DNA from: Mytilus galloprovincialis
Lineage: Eukaryota > Mollusca > Bivalvia > Mytilida > Mytilidae
Direction: 5' to 3'
NCBI RefSeq assembly: GCF_965363235.1
Contig: NC_134845.1
Coordinates: 20,896,524-20,960,523, forward strand
Length of the DNA stretch: 64,000 nucleotides
Numbering within the stretch: position 1 is the first letter of the stretch; every line of letters starts with the position of its first letter. The position numbers and the translations under genes were made by a program. This document shows, in pieces, positions 11,837 through 23,880 of this stretch. The notes below the pieces were generated by a model that did not search any database, had not been told where the DNA came from, and saw only the letters and a list, made by a program, of their open reading frames with translations.

Positions 11837-14800
11837 GACCGCCATTGGATTTTTGAACTTTTAATAGTTTCGAATAGGTTGTTTTTTCATGAAATTAAAA
11901 GAATGTCAAAGAAATGATATTAAAACTTTGTTCCCATTGTTAAGAATTACCAAAATGAATCTTCTTTTTATCAAATATTGTACTATTTTATTTGCAATCA
12001 GTTATTTTTACCATCTTGAGACAAGTCTTCTAATCAGAATTGAGATATAATGAGAATTAAAATACATAAACTTTTATTTTTGTGGAATAAGAATGCAGTT
12101 ATTGATTTATTTTGATACAAATTATTAACCGTCATATGATTTCAGTACTTTTTGTACATCAAGATTGGCTGTTCTTCATAAAATATGCTTTCTTACAGGA
12201 AAAAGATATAAAATTATTGTACGCGTTTCCTAAAATGCAAATATTGTTTCATTTTATTGAAAATTATTGACCGCCATTGGATTTTTGTACTTTTTATAGT
12301 TGCGAATAGTTTTTTTTCATAAAATTCAAATAATATCAGAAAAATCATACTAAAATTTTGTTTGCATTGTTTAAAATAATCAAAATTATTCTTCTTTTTA
12401 TCAAAAATGATACTATTTTATTTGAAATCAGTTATTTTGATGCATATTATTAACTGTCATATGATTTCAGTACTTTTTGTACATAATGATTGGCTGTTCT
12501 TCATAAAATAATCTTACTTTAAGGAAAAACATATTAAATTTTTGTACGCGTTCCCTAAAATGCAAATATTTCTTCATTTTATTGAAAATTATTGACCGCC
12601 ATTGGATTTTTCTACTTTTTATAGTTTAGAATAGGTTTTTTTCATAAAATTAAAAGAATGACAGAGAAATCATACTGAAATTTTATTCGCATTGTTAAAA
12701 ATAACCAAAATTATTCTTCTTTTTATTAAAAATGATACTATTTTATTTGAAATCAGTTATTTTTACCATCTAGAGACAAGTCTTCTAATCAGAATTGATA
12801 TATAGTGAGAATTAAAATACTTCAACTTTTATTTTTGTGGAATAAGAATGCAGTTATTGATTTATTTTGATGCAAATTATTAACCGTCATATGATTTCAG
12901 TACTTTTTGTACATCATGATTGGCTGTTCTTCATAGAATAATCTAACTTTCAGGAAAAAGATATAAATTTTTTGTACGTGTTGCCTAAAATGCAAATATT
13001 TCTTCATTTTACTGAAAATTATTGACCGCCATTGGATTTTTGTACTTTTTATATTTAAGAATAGTTTTTTTTTCATAAATTAAAAGAATATCAGAAAAAT
13101 CCTACTAAAATTTTGGTCGCATTGTTTAAAATAATCAAAATTATTCTTCTTTTTATCAAAAATGATACTATTTTATTTGAAATCAGTTATTTTTACCATC
13201 TTGAGACAAGTCTTCTAATCAGAATTCAGATATAATGAGAATTAAAATACATAAACTTTTATTTTTGTGGAATAAGAATGTAGTTATTGATTTATTTTGA
13301 TACAAATTATTAACCGTCATATGATTTCAGTACTTTTTGTACATCAAGATTGGATGTTCTTCATAAAATATATGCTTACTTTTAGGAAAAAGATATAAAA
13401 TTATTGTACGCGTTTCCTAAAATGCAAATATTGTTTCATTTTATTGAAAATTATTGACCGCCATTGGATTTTTGTACTTTTTATAGTTGCGAATAGTTTT
13501 TTTTCATAAAATTCAAATAATATCAGAAAAATCATACTAAAATTTTGTTCGCATTGTTTAAAATAATCAAAATTATTCTTCTTTTTATCAAAAATGATAC
13601 TATTTTATTTGAAATCAGTTATTTTGATGCATATTATTAACTGTCATATGATTTCAATACTTTTTGTACATAATGATTGGCTGTTCTTCATAAAATAATC
13701 TTACTTTAAGAAAAAACATATTAAATTTTTGTACGCGTTCCCTAAAATGCAAATATTTCTTCATTTTATTGAAAATTATTGACCGCCATTGGATTTTTCT
13801 ACTTTTTATAGTTTAGAATAGGTTTTTTTCATAAAATTAAAAGAATGGCAGAGAAATCATACTGAAATTTTATTCACATTGTTAAAAATAACCAAAATTA
13901 TTCTTCTTTTTATTAAAAATGATACTATTTTATTTGAAATCAGTTATTTTTACCATCTAGAGACAAGTCTTCTAATCAGAATTGAGATATAGTGAGAATT
14001 AAAATACTTCAACTTTTATTTTTGTGGAATAAGAATGCAGTTATTGATTTATTTTGATGCAAATTATTAACCGTCATATGATTTCAGTACTTTTTGTACA
14101 TCATGATTGGCTGTTCTTCATAGAATAATCTAACTTTCAGGAAAAAGATATAAAATTTTTGTACGTGTTGCCTAAAATGCAAATATTTCTTCATTTTACT
14201 GAAAATTATTGACCGCCATTGGATTTTTGTACTTTTTATATTTAAGAATAGTTTTTTTTTTCATAAATTAAAAGAATATCAGAAAAATCCTACTAAAATT
14301 TTGGTCGCATTGTTTAAAATAATCAAAATTATTCTTCTTTTTATCAAAAATGATACTAATTTATTTGAAATCAGTTATTTTGATGCATATTATTAACTGT
14401 CATATGATTTCAGTACTTTTTGTACATAATGATTGGCTGTTCTTCATAAAATAATCTTACTTTAAGAAAAAACATATTAAATTTTTGTACGCGTTCCCTA
14501 AAATGCAAATATTTCTTCATTTTATTGAAAATTATTGACCGCCATTGGATTTTTCTACTTTTTATAGTTTAGAATAGGTTTTTTTCATAAAATTAAAAGA
14601 ATGACAGAGAAATCATCCTAAAATTTTGTTCGCATTGTTTAAAATAATCAAAATTATTCTTCTTTTTATCAAAAATGATACTATTTTATTTGAAATCAGT
14701 TATTTTTACCATCTTGAGACAAGTCTTCTAATCAGAATTGAGATATAATGAAAATTAAAATACTTAAACTTTTGTTTTTGTGGAATAAGAATGTAGTTAT

Positions 14801-15310
14801 TGAATTATTTTGATACAAATAATAACGTCACTTGATTTCAGTACTTTTTGTACATCATGATTGGCTGTTCTTCATAACACATGCTTACTTTAAGGAAAAA
14901 GATATTAAATTTTTGTATGCGTTCCCTAAAATGCAAAAATTTTTCCACTTTACTGAAAATTATTGACCGCCATTGGAATTTTGTACTTTTTATAGCTTAG
15001 AATAGTTTTTTTTCATAAAATTAAAATAATGTCAAAGAAATCATACTAAATTTTGTTCGCATTGTTTAAAATAATAAAAATTATTCTTCTTTTTATTAAA
15101 GATGATACTATTTTATTTGAAATCAGTTATTTTACCATCTTGAGACAAGTCTTCTAATCACAATTGAGATGTAATGATGTACTTTTTATTGTTTAGGAGT
15201 AGTTATCTTTTTTATTAAAAAAAAATACTATAAGAAAAATATAATGTAATGTTGTTTGCATTGTTTAAAATTATTTCTATTTCTTGTTAAAAAATACAGC
15301 AGTTATCTTT
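11837..15310. repeat. Satellite with long and short monomers in a higher-order pattern
   Basis: The marker GACCGCCATTGG starts near 11837, 12269, 12594, 13024, 13456, 13781, 14211, 14537 and 14965. Intervals alternate between about 430 (L) and about 325 (S) bases in the order L S L L S L S L. The long unit differs by an extra ~105 bases containing 'CATCTTGAGACAAGTCTTCTAATCAGAATT'-like text and 'TTGTGGAATAAGAATG'. The S-L-L block starting at 12269 recurs at 13456, a higher-order period of about 1187. A decayed monomer runs to about 15310. Non-coding. Confidence 0.9.
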
Positions 15311-15927
15311 GTAATTTGTTATTTTAAATGCTTCGATTGTGACGAGAATATAGAAAGTCCGTGATTATAATAAGTTTTTTTTAAGAATTTTATGATGATA
15401 AGGATACAAAAATTTAAAATATTGAAAAAAAATAGACTACATTTTTCAATAACTGATTCTTTCATTTTGTTTTTCCCGAGAATGTTTGGAAAATAATAAA
15501 ATAAAAACCGCGATGTAGACACCGTTTTAGAACTCGCCGGTTTTGAAAATACATAACCTAAATAAAACGAAAAAGATCATTCTTTAATGATGATATTTTA
15601 ATTTAGGTTTTATCTGTACATTTCTTTTCATTTCAATTCATAAAACTTTGCTAAACAATTAATAAACAAAATGTATAATTGAACGTTCGATTTTCAAGAG
15701 TCGCCATTTTAATTAGATTAAACGAAACTAAGATTCCGTAATTTGTATTAGTTTATCATGTGACGTATTAAAGTTCAATCCGTCATCAAGGTCGATCGGT
15801 ACTATCCGTCCGATCAGTCCGATCAGTCAATTACTTTTACTATAAGTCTGACGGATTGCTGACGTGAGTTTGACGCGAACTTGACTGATCGGTGACTGAT
15901 CGATGACCGCTGACTGATCGCTGAAAT

Positions 15928-15953
15928 AGTAACGCCTAAGGTTGCAAGTACTG
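15928..15953 (-). repeat. Right terminal inverted repeat of the 4.6 kb element
   Basis: Perfect reverse complement of the left end, ending ...CAAGTACTG before the TA target copy. Confidence 0.95.
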
Positions 15954-15955
15954 TA

Positions 15956-16800
15956 ACAGTAATACTTAATATAAAATTGTTACGAACAATTTCCGAATTC
16001 TTGCGAGCAGTTTACGAATGTTCACACGTTGTTGGAGACTGTAAACTAGCGCTTAATGGTATTTACGGATTGTTTCGAGTTGTCTACGGAAAAGTTAATC
16101 CGTTTCAATCGTAAGAAGATTTTTCACTTGACAATAACGTTGCCTCTCGTTTCATATCCCCTTACGCTAGGTATGACGAGTTATTAACGGATGATTGCAA
16201 TTGACTATATATATACAAGCTGGTAATCTGTAAACTTGTAAACAAAATCCGTAACAGATCTAGAGAAAGTGAAAGAGGCAAATGGCACGCTTAAAAGGAA
16301 ATAAATTCATCATAGATACTAGGATTAAAATTTTATATTTGCGCCAGACGCGCGTTTCGTCTACCAAACACTCATCATTGACGCTCGAAAACAATTGTTT
16401 AAAGGCCAAATAAAGTACGAAGTTGAAGAGCATTTAGGACCAACGATTCCTAAAAGTTTTGCCAAATACAGCTAAGGTAACCCATTCCTTATATAGAAAA
16501 ACCTTAGTATTTCAAAAAATCAAAATTTTATCAACAGTTAATTTATAACTATGAAGATATCAATAAAAACTGAACAAGTCAACATATAAATGCTGACTTC
16601 TGGGCTGGTGATACCCTCAGGGAATTAAAAGTCCACCAGCAGTGGCATCGACCCAGTGGTTGTAAATGATCACATCATAGATACCATGAACTAATTTTGA
16701 CTTCATGTAACAAAGGAATTCGTGAAAACAACTGCTTTACGATTTAAAATACAAACGGTCTTACGTATACTCAACAACCGCCTTTTTTAGTGCGTTTTGT
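15956..16800 (+). repeat. Y1, first copy of the tandemly duplicated Y block
   Basis: Nearly identical to 17528-18370 ('AGTAATACTTAATATAAAATTGTTACGAAC' onward). Separated from X1 only by the 4.6 kb element. Contains a nested mussel repeat at 16300-16690. Confidence 0.9.
16300..16690 (+). repeat. Nested mussel repeat with GCGCCAGACGCGCGTTTCGTCTAC core (in Y1)
   Basis: A dispersed mussel repeat carrying 'GCCAGACGCGCGTTTCGTCT', 'AAATAAAGTACGAAGTTGAAGAGCAT' and 'CACCAGCAGTGGCATCGACCCAGTGG'. It is bounded by direct copies of ATCATAGATAC near 16308 and 16675. Y0 at about 945-965 lacks it, so the insertion postdates the X0-Y0 split. Confidence 0.85.
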
Positions 16801-17527
16801 TTTTAAACGGACTTTAATTTATTTTATAATAGTCTTATAGATGAAATCATATTTACCTTCAATTAACATGCAAATGGATTGACCTCGATATTATGACTTC
16901 TGAAAGTAAGTAAAGTTACAATTAGTTTCAAAAGGAACCTGTAGAAGGATGTACGTCAACATATTAAAACGGAGACATTCAAGGGTGCCTTTTTACGCAC
17001 TTTCATCTCATTGTTAGACATTTAGTGATAGAATTTTTGTAAAATGAAATAACTGCGCATATCTTGATATGTATTGGTAGATCTAAATTTGAGACAATCT
17101 TCGTACTTTATAAAAAAAAATATTCTTTTATGTCTAATAATTTGATTGGTTAATTGATGGAATTGTTTTGCCAATTTCAGCATTATGGCTATTTCGGGGC
17201 GGTCAGTTAGTACTGGTGGAGGCAACCTGAATGCCTTTAAGGTGTTTGTATCGACCTGTTTACGAATGGTTACGAATAGTTACGAGTAAGTTACGAGTAT
17301 TTTAGAGTCCGTCTGTTCTGCACCTTTTATACCTTTCCCTAAATCGTAAAGTATACAATCATATATGTTGGGAAAGTACTTGTTTCTATATGTAAAGTGC
17401 TCAACATAGCTAGTTACAATATATACGTAAAGCAACGTAACATGCCTCAAATAAAATCGTACGCAATACTTAAGTAATCGTAATAATACAGAAATACAGA
17501 AATAATCCGTAAACACTTAGTAAACTA
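16800..17527 (+). repeat. X2, second copy of the X block, with the empty TA site
   Basis: Matches X1 throughout. It joins Y2 directly at ...TTAGTAAACTAACAGTAATAC, the undisrupted form of the X1/Y1 junction, which fixes the ends and target duplication of the 4.6 kb element. Confidence 0.9.
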
Positions 17528-18390
17528 ACAGTAATACTTAATATAAAATTGTTACGAACAATTTCCGAATTCTTGCGAGCAGTTTACGAATGTTCACACG
17601 TTGTTGGAGACTGTAAACTAGCGCTTAATGGTATTTACGGATTGTTTCGAGTTGTCTACGGAAAAGTTAATCCGTTTCAATCGTAAGAAGATTTTTCACT
17701 TGACAATAACGTTGCCTCTCGTTTCATATCCCCTTAAGAGTGTACGCTAGGTATGACGAGTTATAAACGGATGATTGCAATTGACTATATATATACAAGC
17801 TGGTAATTTGTAAACTTGTAAACAAAATCCGTAACAGATCTAGAGAAAGTGAAAGAGGCAAATGGTACGCTTAAAAGGAAATAAATTCATCATAGATACT
17901 ATGAATAAAATTTTATATTTGCGCCAGACGCGCGTTTCGTCTACCAAACACTCATCATTGACGCTCGAAAAAAATTGTTTAAAGGCCAAATAAAGTACGA
18001 AGTTGAAGAGCATTTAGGACCAAAGATTCCTAAAAGTTTTGCCAAATACGGCTAAGGTAACCCATTCCTTATATAGAAAAACCTTAGTATTTCAAAAAAT
18101 CAAAATTTATCAACAGTTAATTTATAACTATGAAGATATCAATGATAACTGAACAAGTCAACATATAAATGCTGACTTCTGGGCTGGTGATACCCTCAGG
18201 GAATTAAAAGTCCACCAGCAATGGCATCGACCCAGTGGTTGTAAATGATCACATCATAGATACCATGAACTCATTTTTACTTCATGTAACAAAGGAATTC
18301 GGGAAAACAACTGCTTTACGATTTAAAATACAAACGGTCTTACGTATACTTAACAACCGCCCTTTTTAGTGCGTTTTGTATTTTTCTCTT
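17528..18390 (+). repeat. Y2, second copy of the Y block, including the nested repeat (17880-18250)
   Basis: Matches Y1 with few differences, such as an extra 'GAGTGTAC' near 17738. It carries the same nested GCGCCAGACGCGCG repeat at the same place, so that insertion predates the duplication. Confidence 0.9.
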
Positions 18391-18399
18391 TCGAACTTT

Positions 18400-18720
18400 T
18401 ATAATATTTATCAAAATTGTATGAATCCCTTTCGAATATTTTTTATTTATTATGTCTGTTGTGTTCACACATAATTGCAAATATCACGGAATTTGATGAT
18501 ACTGTTGTAAAAGTGAGAGGTTTAGCGCTATATAACCAGGTTCAATCTACAATTTTATACATTTTGAAATGCCTGTACCAAGTAAGGCATATAACAGTTG
18601 TTGTCCATTCGTTTGATGTGTTTTGTCATTTGATTTTGCCATGTGTTTAGGGACTTTCCGATTGAATTTTCCTCTGAGTTCAGTAATTTTGTGATTTTAC
18701 TTTATTCTAATAAACGAATT
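18400..18720 (+). repeat. Mussel interspersed repeat, family M3
   Basis: 'TATGTCTGTTGTGTTCACACAT', 'ATAACCAGGTTCAATC', 'GCCTGTACCAAGT', 'TCCATTCGTTTG.TG' and 'AGGGACTTTCCG.TT..GAATTTTCCTC.GAGTTCAGTA' recur in the same order at 29870-30140. The 77-codon open frame is part of the repeat. Confidence 0.8.
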
Positions 18721-18749
18721 CAGGTTTCCTTGCCCTATTATCTAACCAT

Positions 18750-19960
18750 TAAATGTTTGTGGACATGATTGTCTCAATTTTTGTTATATTTCTGTAAATT
18801 TCGTTGAGATTTTTCATTAAAAGAAGATGTTTGTATACGCCAATGGTGACTGCAGCCGAATAACACAGAACAATAAAGACGCATCGAAGGTCAAAATATA
18901 ATCAGATCAATATCCAAATATTTCTTCATTGATATATTATAATTATATTGTATACCATCTTGACATTTTGAAAACAAGAAAACAGACATCCGCCATAACG
19001 GATGTATGAAAATTGGATTATAATGTTTTTTTTTCAAAATTTACATTATTATTTTGGTCTTGTCGGCATGCAAATTTGTGGCGGCTTGAACTATTTATAT
19101 AAAACAGCAAACAAATCCAGACACATTCTTTGATGTTGTTTAAAGTATCTGTACAAGCAGATGAGTTGCCATGAATAAGATCACAAATATTGAATTTGTC
19201 TCAATGGACAATGTCTTTCGTTCCATGCATATAAATATAGACATTGAGGTGCTCAAAATTTTGTAGTCTTGCAAAACCTGTAAATATCTTTTCTTTTTTT
19301 AGACTTTGGTTCATTTCTCTTTAAATTGTTTACGTTGTACGAAAAGAAAGATACGCAAAGAAACGTATTGAGAAATATTTTTAGACGATCATAAGTAGTG
19401 TATAATGTTTATAAAGATAACCGTCCGGTTGTACTAGAAAATTACTTAATTTTAATGGCCGTACAAACACGAATAATTACATAATCAGAGTACTGAAGTA
19501 CATTAAGTTCGCACACTTAAGTTTACACAACTCATATAAAACAAACTATAGAAAGTTTAAACCCCAAAATTGAGTTACAACCTTTAGTTTCACTTCTTTG
19601 TATTACGTTGTAAAGTATTACTTTTTATACAAGCTATTTTTCCAATACAGCAAAATTCAAGGGTTTGTGGATTCACATAAATGTCCTCTGAAAAAAAGCG
19701 CGTCCCCTCGGGCGATCAAGCTCCGGTTAACAATAGATTTTAATTAACGCTATACATGTATGTATTTTTTTTATGACAAAACCGGGTCCTGTTTTGTGAA
19801 ATATTAGGACGAAACCGAGTCTAACACTTTTGACAAAACCGAGTCCACATATTTTTTGCCAGATATACATACTAGAATATTTCCCATCATGACTACTTTT
19901 ATTATACAAGTCACTGTACACGTAAATTTATGGTATGAGTATGCATTTAAGGTCAAACGT
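18750..19960 (+). repeat. Duplicated segment, right copy, with a 590-base insertion
   Basis: Partner of 1100-1800. The insertion at about 18976-19564 has no terminal inverted repeats or target duplication that I can see. It holds no supported gene. Confidence 0.7.
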
Positions 19961-20199
19961 TTTCAACTAATTATAATATAATGTTTCTATAAATTATTTA
20001 AATATACTTTCTGTGCATGCATCAAAAGCAAAAGAGAAAACGATATTTCTCTCTATTTAGTGTCACATACTCTGTTAAAGATGTTGTCAGCGTTATGTGT
20101 TAAATCGACAGATATATTGGTTTTTTTTTTTACATCTTTTACATTTAAATGTAGTTTTTTGTCAAAAGGAAGAAAACAAAAATAATTGATAAAAAAGTT

Positions 20200-22150
20200 G
20201 TTGATCAGTGTGTATTTAAACCAAATGGCCAGTAGAAAATATTACAAAATCTGCATGGATATCAGAACGAACACATGTCAAAAATGAATCGTCTTTACGT
20301 TTTAAAAGTTACACGTTACCCTACCTGAATACTCAATTATGACACGAGACAATTAATCAGTGCACTTGCAGGTTCTTAATGGGGGTGATGTGTAATTTCC
20401 AAAACTAGTTTGTGAACAACCTCATAAACGCTACGCCCATTCGTGAATCATATCGTGTGTTATTCACAACAAATTGAAGTTTTTAACTACATTGACTAGC
20501 TGTACAATCCTTGAACGGTCGGTATGTGTTGTTCGGTAAAGGTTGATTATTTTCATATCTTTATTCTTTGAAGCTTTTTTTATATTAATATTCACTTTTT
20601 ACAACTTTGATACAAAGTTACATCATAGACTAACTGAAATAAAGCTTAAGGTCACCAACTATAGGTACCGTAAATCAATTATTAGGCTTTGAATACGTAA
20701 ACTGCAGTATCCAAATTGAAAATTTAAGATCCGAAAGTAAAAATCATCTTTTTTCCCCTGCTTTTATACTTAGTATTTGTTGTTGTCATGTTTCTAATGG
20801 CAGAAAAATGTGATTTTTTTATTAGTTGTTATTGGCTTTGAACTTGCTGTCAGTAACTGCCTGCACTCTCATGTCTATATTGTGTGTCGTCTTAATACAC
20901 CTTGTATCGATTTGATAAGTTTATCCCTTTTCAACTGATTTTATTAGTTTGTACTGTTACACCATTGTCCTAATTTATAAAATTGAGAATAAATTGGGAA
21001 TGTGTTAAAGAGACAACAACCCGACCATAGAACAAACAACAGCAGAAGGTCACCAATGGGTCTTCAATACAGCGAGAAATTCCCGCACCCGGAGGCACCT
21101 TTAGCTGGCCCCTAAACAAATATATATACTAGTTCAGTGATAATGAACACCAAACTAAACTCCAAATTGTACACAAGAAACTAAAATTACAAATAATACA
21201 AGACCAACAAAGGCCAGATGCTCCTGACTTGGGACAGGTGTAAAAGTGCGGCCAGGTTAAACATGTTTATGAGATATCAACCCTCCCGCTATACTTCTAG
21301 CTAATGTAGAAAAGTAAACGCATAACAATACGCACATTAAAATTCAGTTCAAGAGACGTCCGAGTCTGATGTCAGAAGATGTAACCAAAGAAAATAAACA
21401 AAATGACAATAATACATAAATAACAACCGACTACTAGCAGTTAACTGACATGCCAGCTCCAGACTTCATTTAAACTAATTGAAAATTTTGTCTCCATCAT
21501 ATGAATATCATACACAATCCCTCTCGCTCGAGGTTTAGTATCATACCATCATAACATATATGAGAAAAACATAACCCGTGTCATGCCAACAACTGGTTTT
21601 TAAATTAATGTGTTTAGTTCCGATGCAAAGACCCTATAAGTGAAATAATATTAACGCCAAAATATGCAATCTTTAAGACCTGACAACAGTATCGTAACTA
21701 TATCCCTTCTTAATAAGTCTATTTAAAGGTTTTGTTATCTTCGGAGGTGAATACTGACATTTTTATTAGTTTGGCTCCAGTTAACATGTTTAACTTCGCC
21801 ACATTCTGTATGTGCCTGTCCCAAATCAGAAGCTTGTAATTAAATTGTTGTCATTTATTTTGGTGCTGAACATCATATTTAGTTTAAGTTTGTTGTTTTG
21901 AACTTAAATAAGGTTATAATTGTTTTTAATTTTTGATTGTTTTACATTTGCCTTTTATGTTCAGCTTATCCATTTGTCGAAGGCCGTACGATGACCTATT
22001 ATAATGACTTCAACGTCATTTGGTCTCTAAATGTCTCTGATTTTTGAGTAATTCTAGCTGTTAAAGTACCCAATGATCGATTTTATTATAATCTAGTCCA
22101 CAGTACATTTGCAATAACCTTGCATCCGCTATTGTTTGTTAACTTTTACA
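20200..22150. repeat. Locally repeated block, copy 3, with nested M4 repeat
   Basis: 20200-20600 matches 4430-4710, 20600-20970 matches copies 1 and 2, and 21780-22150 matches 3240-3600. It is interrupted at 20978-21780 by a long M4 repeat. Confidence 0.7.
20978..21780 (+). repeat. Mussel interspersed repeat, family M4
   Basis: Starts AATTGAGAATAAATTGGGAATGTG and runs through 'AGAGACAACAACCCGACCA', 'CACCAATGGGTCTTCAAT', 'TTCCCGCACCCGGAGGC', 'GCATAACAATACGCACATTAAAATTCAG' and 'TTCCGATGCAAAGACCCTATAAGTG'. Reversed fragments lie at 57730-57960, 58385-58540 and 55120-55210, and a short plus piece at 53850-53882. Confidence 0.85.
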
Positions 22151-22930
22151 ACTGAAATTGAGAATGGATATGTGTCAAAGAGACAATAGGAAAATGAGCA
22201 TGTTTTTTGTACTCAGACTCGAAAATCAACCAATCAAATTGCTGGATTTCATGTTTCGAGCATGATTTTTGTGCTCCGAGCACTGAGCAAAGTTTTATTC
22301 TTTCAAGGCCTGGGGTTGGTCTTCGTTCGTTTTTTTTATGCCACTTATGGAATGAATCGAATCGCATACGTCTATATTGATAATCAAGGTGACGGGAACA
22401 GTACTATCAAACCTTTGAGAGCAAATTGGAAAATTCCCTCCATGTACTGTATCAGTAGCATAAGGACAAAGTGGACCATGTGTTCTATGTTCCTTCTGTA
22501 TACTATCTTCTTTTTCCCATTTCTTCACATTTTTTTGGCAAAATTAAAAACCTCGTCATCATTTCCATCACCAATGTAATAAAATCCATTGACTGCCAAT
22601 TGAGTTTTATCAGTGTTGGTTGACTGGGTCATATTCTAAAAGTTTTAGACGATATCTGTCGTATCGCATAGGATCATAATCTTCAGTACTCTGGTCTGTT
22701 GACTTGCCGATTTAGGCAGTTGATTGTGAGGTTTTTTGTCCAGTACCAAGATCATGACGACAGTCACGTATCGCCACCACCAAGTGATTAAACTATTTCA
22801 GCAATCGTCGCATATTACTTAAACAGAAAGCACAGGTATCTCAAAGCATTTTCATTGTTTATTGTAGTTTTTAATTTTGAATTGAGCATTCCTGTTCTTA
22901 AACAAATGCGGTTGGCCAATTTGCACGCTA
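22150..22930. other. Unassigned DNA with overlapping open frames of about 100 codons
   Basis: A plus-strand frame of 105 codons (22262-22579) overlaps minus-strand frames of 73 and 77 codons. None shows a recognisable domain or codon pattern, and I could not choose a coding strand. 22570-22860 is richer in G+C than its surroundings, but its minus strand shows in-frame stops. Confidence 0.35.
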
Positions 22931-22939
22931 TATACATAT

Positions 22940-23130
22940 TAGAAGATGTGGTATGAGTGCCAACTAGAAAACTCTCCATCAATTTCACAATTTGTAAAAA
23001 ATAAACTATTATAGGTCAAAGTACAGTCTTCAACACGGAGCCTTGGTTCACACCGCACAGAGAGCTGTAAAGGGCCCCAAAAACGACTAGTGTAAAGCAA
23101 TCCAAACTGGAAAACCAACGTTCTAATGTA
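22940..23130 (+). repeat. Mussel repeat, family M5
   Basis: 'AAGATGTGGTATGAGTGCCAA', 'AACTCTCCATC', 'TCACAATTTGTA.AAA' and 'GTCTTCAACACGGAGC.TTGG' recur at 40205-40325 and 51310-51380 (plus) and, in part and reversed, at 24610-24700 and 32745-32880. Confidence 0.75.
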
Positions 23131-23880
23131 TATTAAATAGGAGAAACGAGAAATACTTATAAACCACATCAACCAACCACTGCACATCGGTGTTGTTTGT
23201 TTATTAATGCACTTTTGGAGAGATGTCAACACTGATGTGATACTAGATCTACAGATGTCATAGGCTAACATGCATATATGTATGCAATCAATGAATAATT
23301 TTGTCGAATATTATACCAAATATTATTATACCGTAGTCTTCCACTGTAAGCGCACAAATATCTACCCAAATAATAATCAACATTTTCGACTAAATTATGC
23401 GTAAACAAATACAGTATATATTTCGTATTTGCCTTTGAAATAGGCTCCCTTGTCTACGGCTTCAAAACAATTATTATCAGCTTATCTTAATTTGTAGTTT
23501 ATTTAGGCTAAATAGATGAGGCTATATCTTAGCAAGACAACACAGAATCAGACGACTAGTTAAACATACATTAAATGTTCAACTACACACAAGTTTTGTT
23601 AACTTGTCATATTAATTCAATATCAAAATTCAGATCACTTATAATTATTATAGTTCATTAGATGCAAAGAACCGACATTAATTTCATTAAGTAGAATCGA
23701 TGATTCGAACGATTATGTTAGTCAAAAAGAAGCCGCTACGATAGTCTTGAAATATTGTCTACGGTTAACTATCTTCGTTTTGGGCACGTAAAATCATAAT
23801 TGTAGAATTAAAACGATTATAATTGCAAACCTGTTGGTATACTATTTCAAACTGAGCATTGTGAAAGTATGAGCCTTTTA

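Larger units (their letters stand above)
11344..15953. mobile_element. 4.6 kb non-autonomous TIR transposon with TA target duplication
   Basis: Begins CAGTACTTGCAACCTTAGG and ends with the exact reverse complement. The inverted repeat is perfect for 26 bases (11344-11369 and 15928-15953). It is flanked by TA on both sides (11342-11343 and 15954-15955), while the uninterrupted paralogous site at X2/Y2 (17526-17527) has a single TA. Just inside each end are clustered copies of GATCGGTGA-like and TGACTGATCG-like motifs (11384-11460, 11507-11545, 15795-15925), the usual position of transposase-binding sites. The interior is a satellite array with no transposase-length open frame. A TA target and CAGT end fit the Tc1/mariner group, but the size and subterminal motif clusters are unusual for it, so the family is left open. 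Confidence 0.92.

Noticed and set aside
11837-15310. CRISPR array
   Set aside because: The repeats are whole ~325/430-base satellite monomers without unique spacers, in a eukaryotic genome.
11096-17516. Two nearly identical 78-codon minus-strand frames (11096-11332 and 17280-17516)
   Set aside because: They lie in the duplicated X block. Their similarity follows from the DNA duplication, and no start context, domain or homologue supports coding.
22146-22579. Overlapping frames of 73-105 codons
   Set aside because: No domain, opposing strands equally open, and part is the end of a repeated block.
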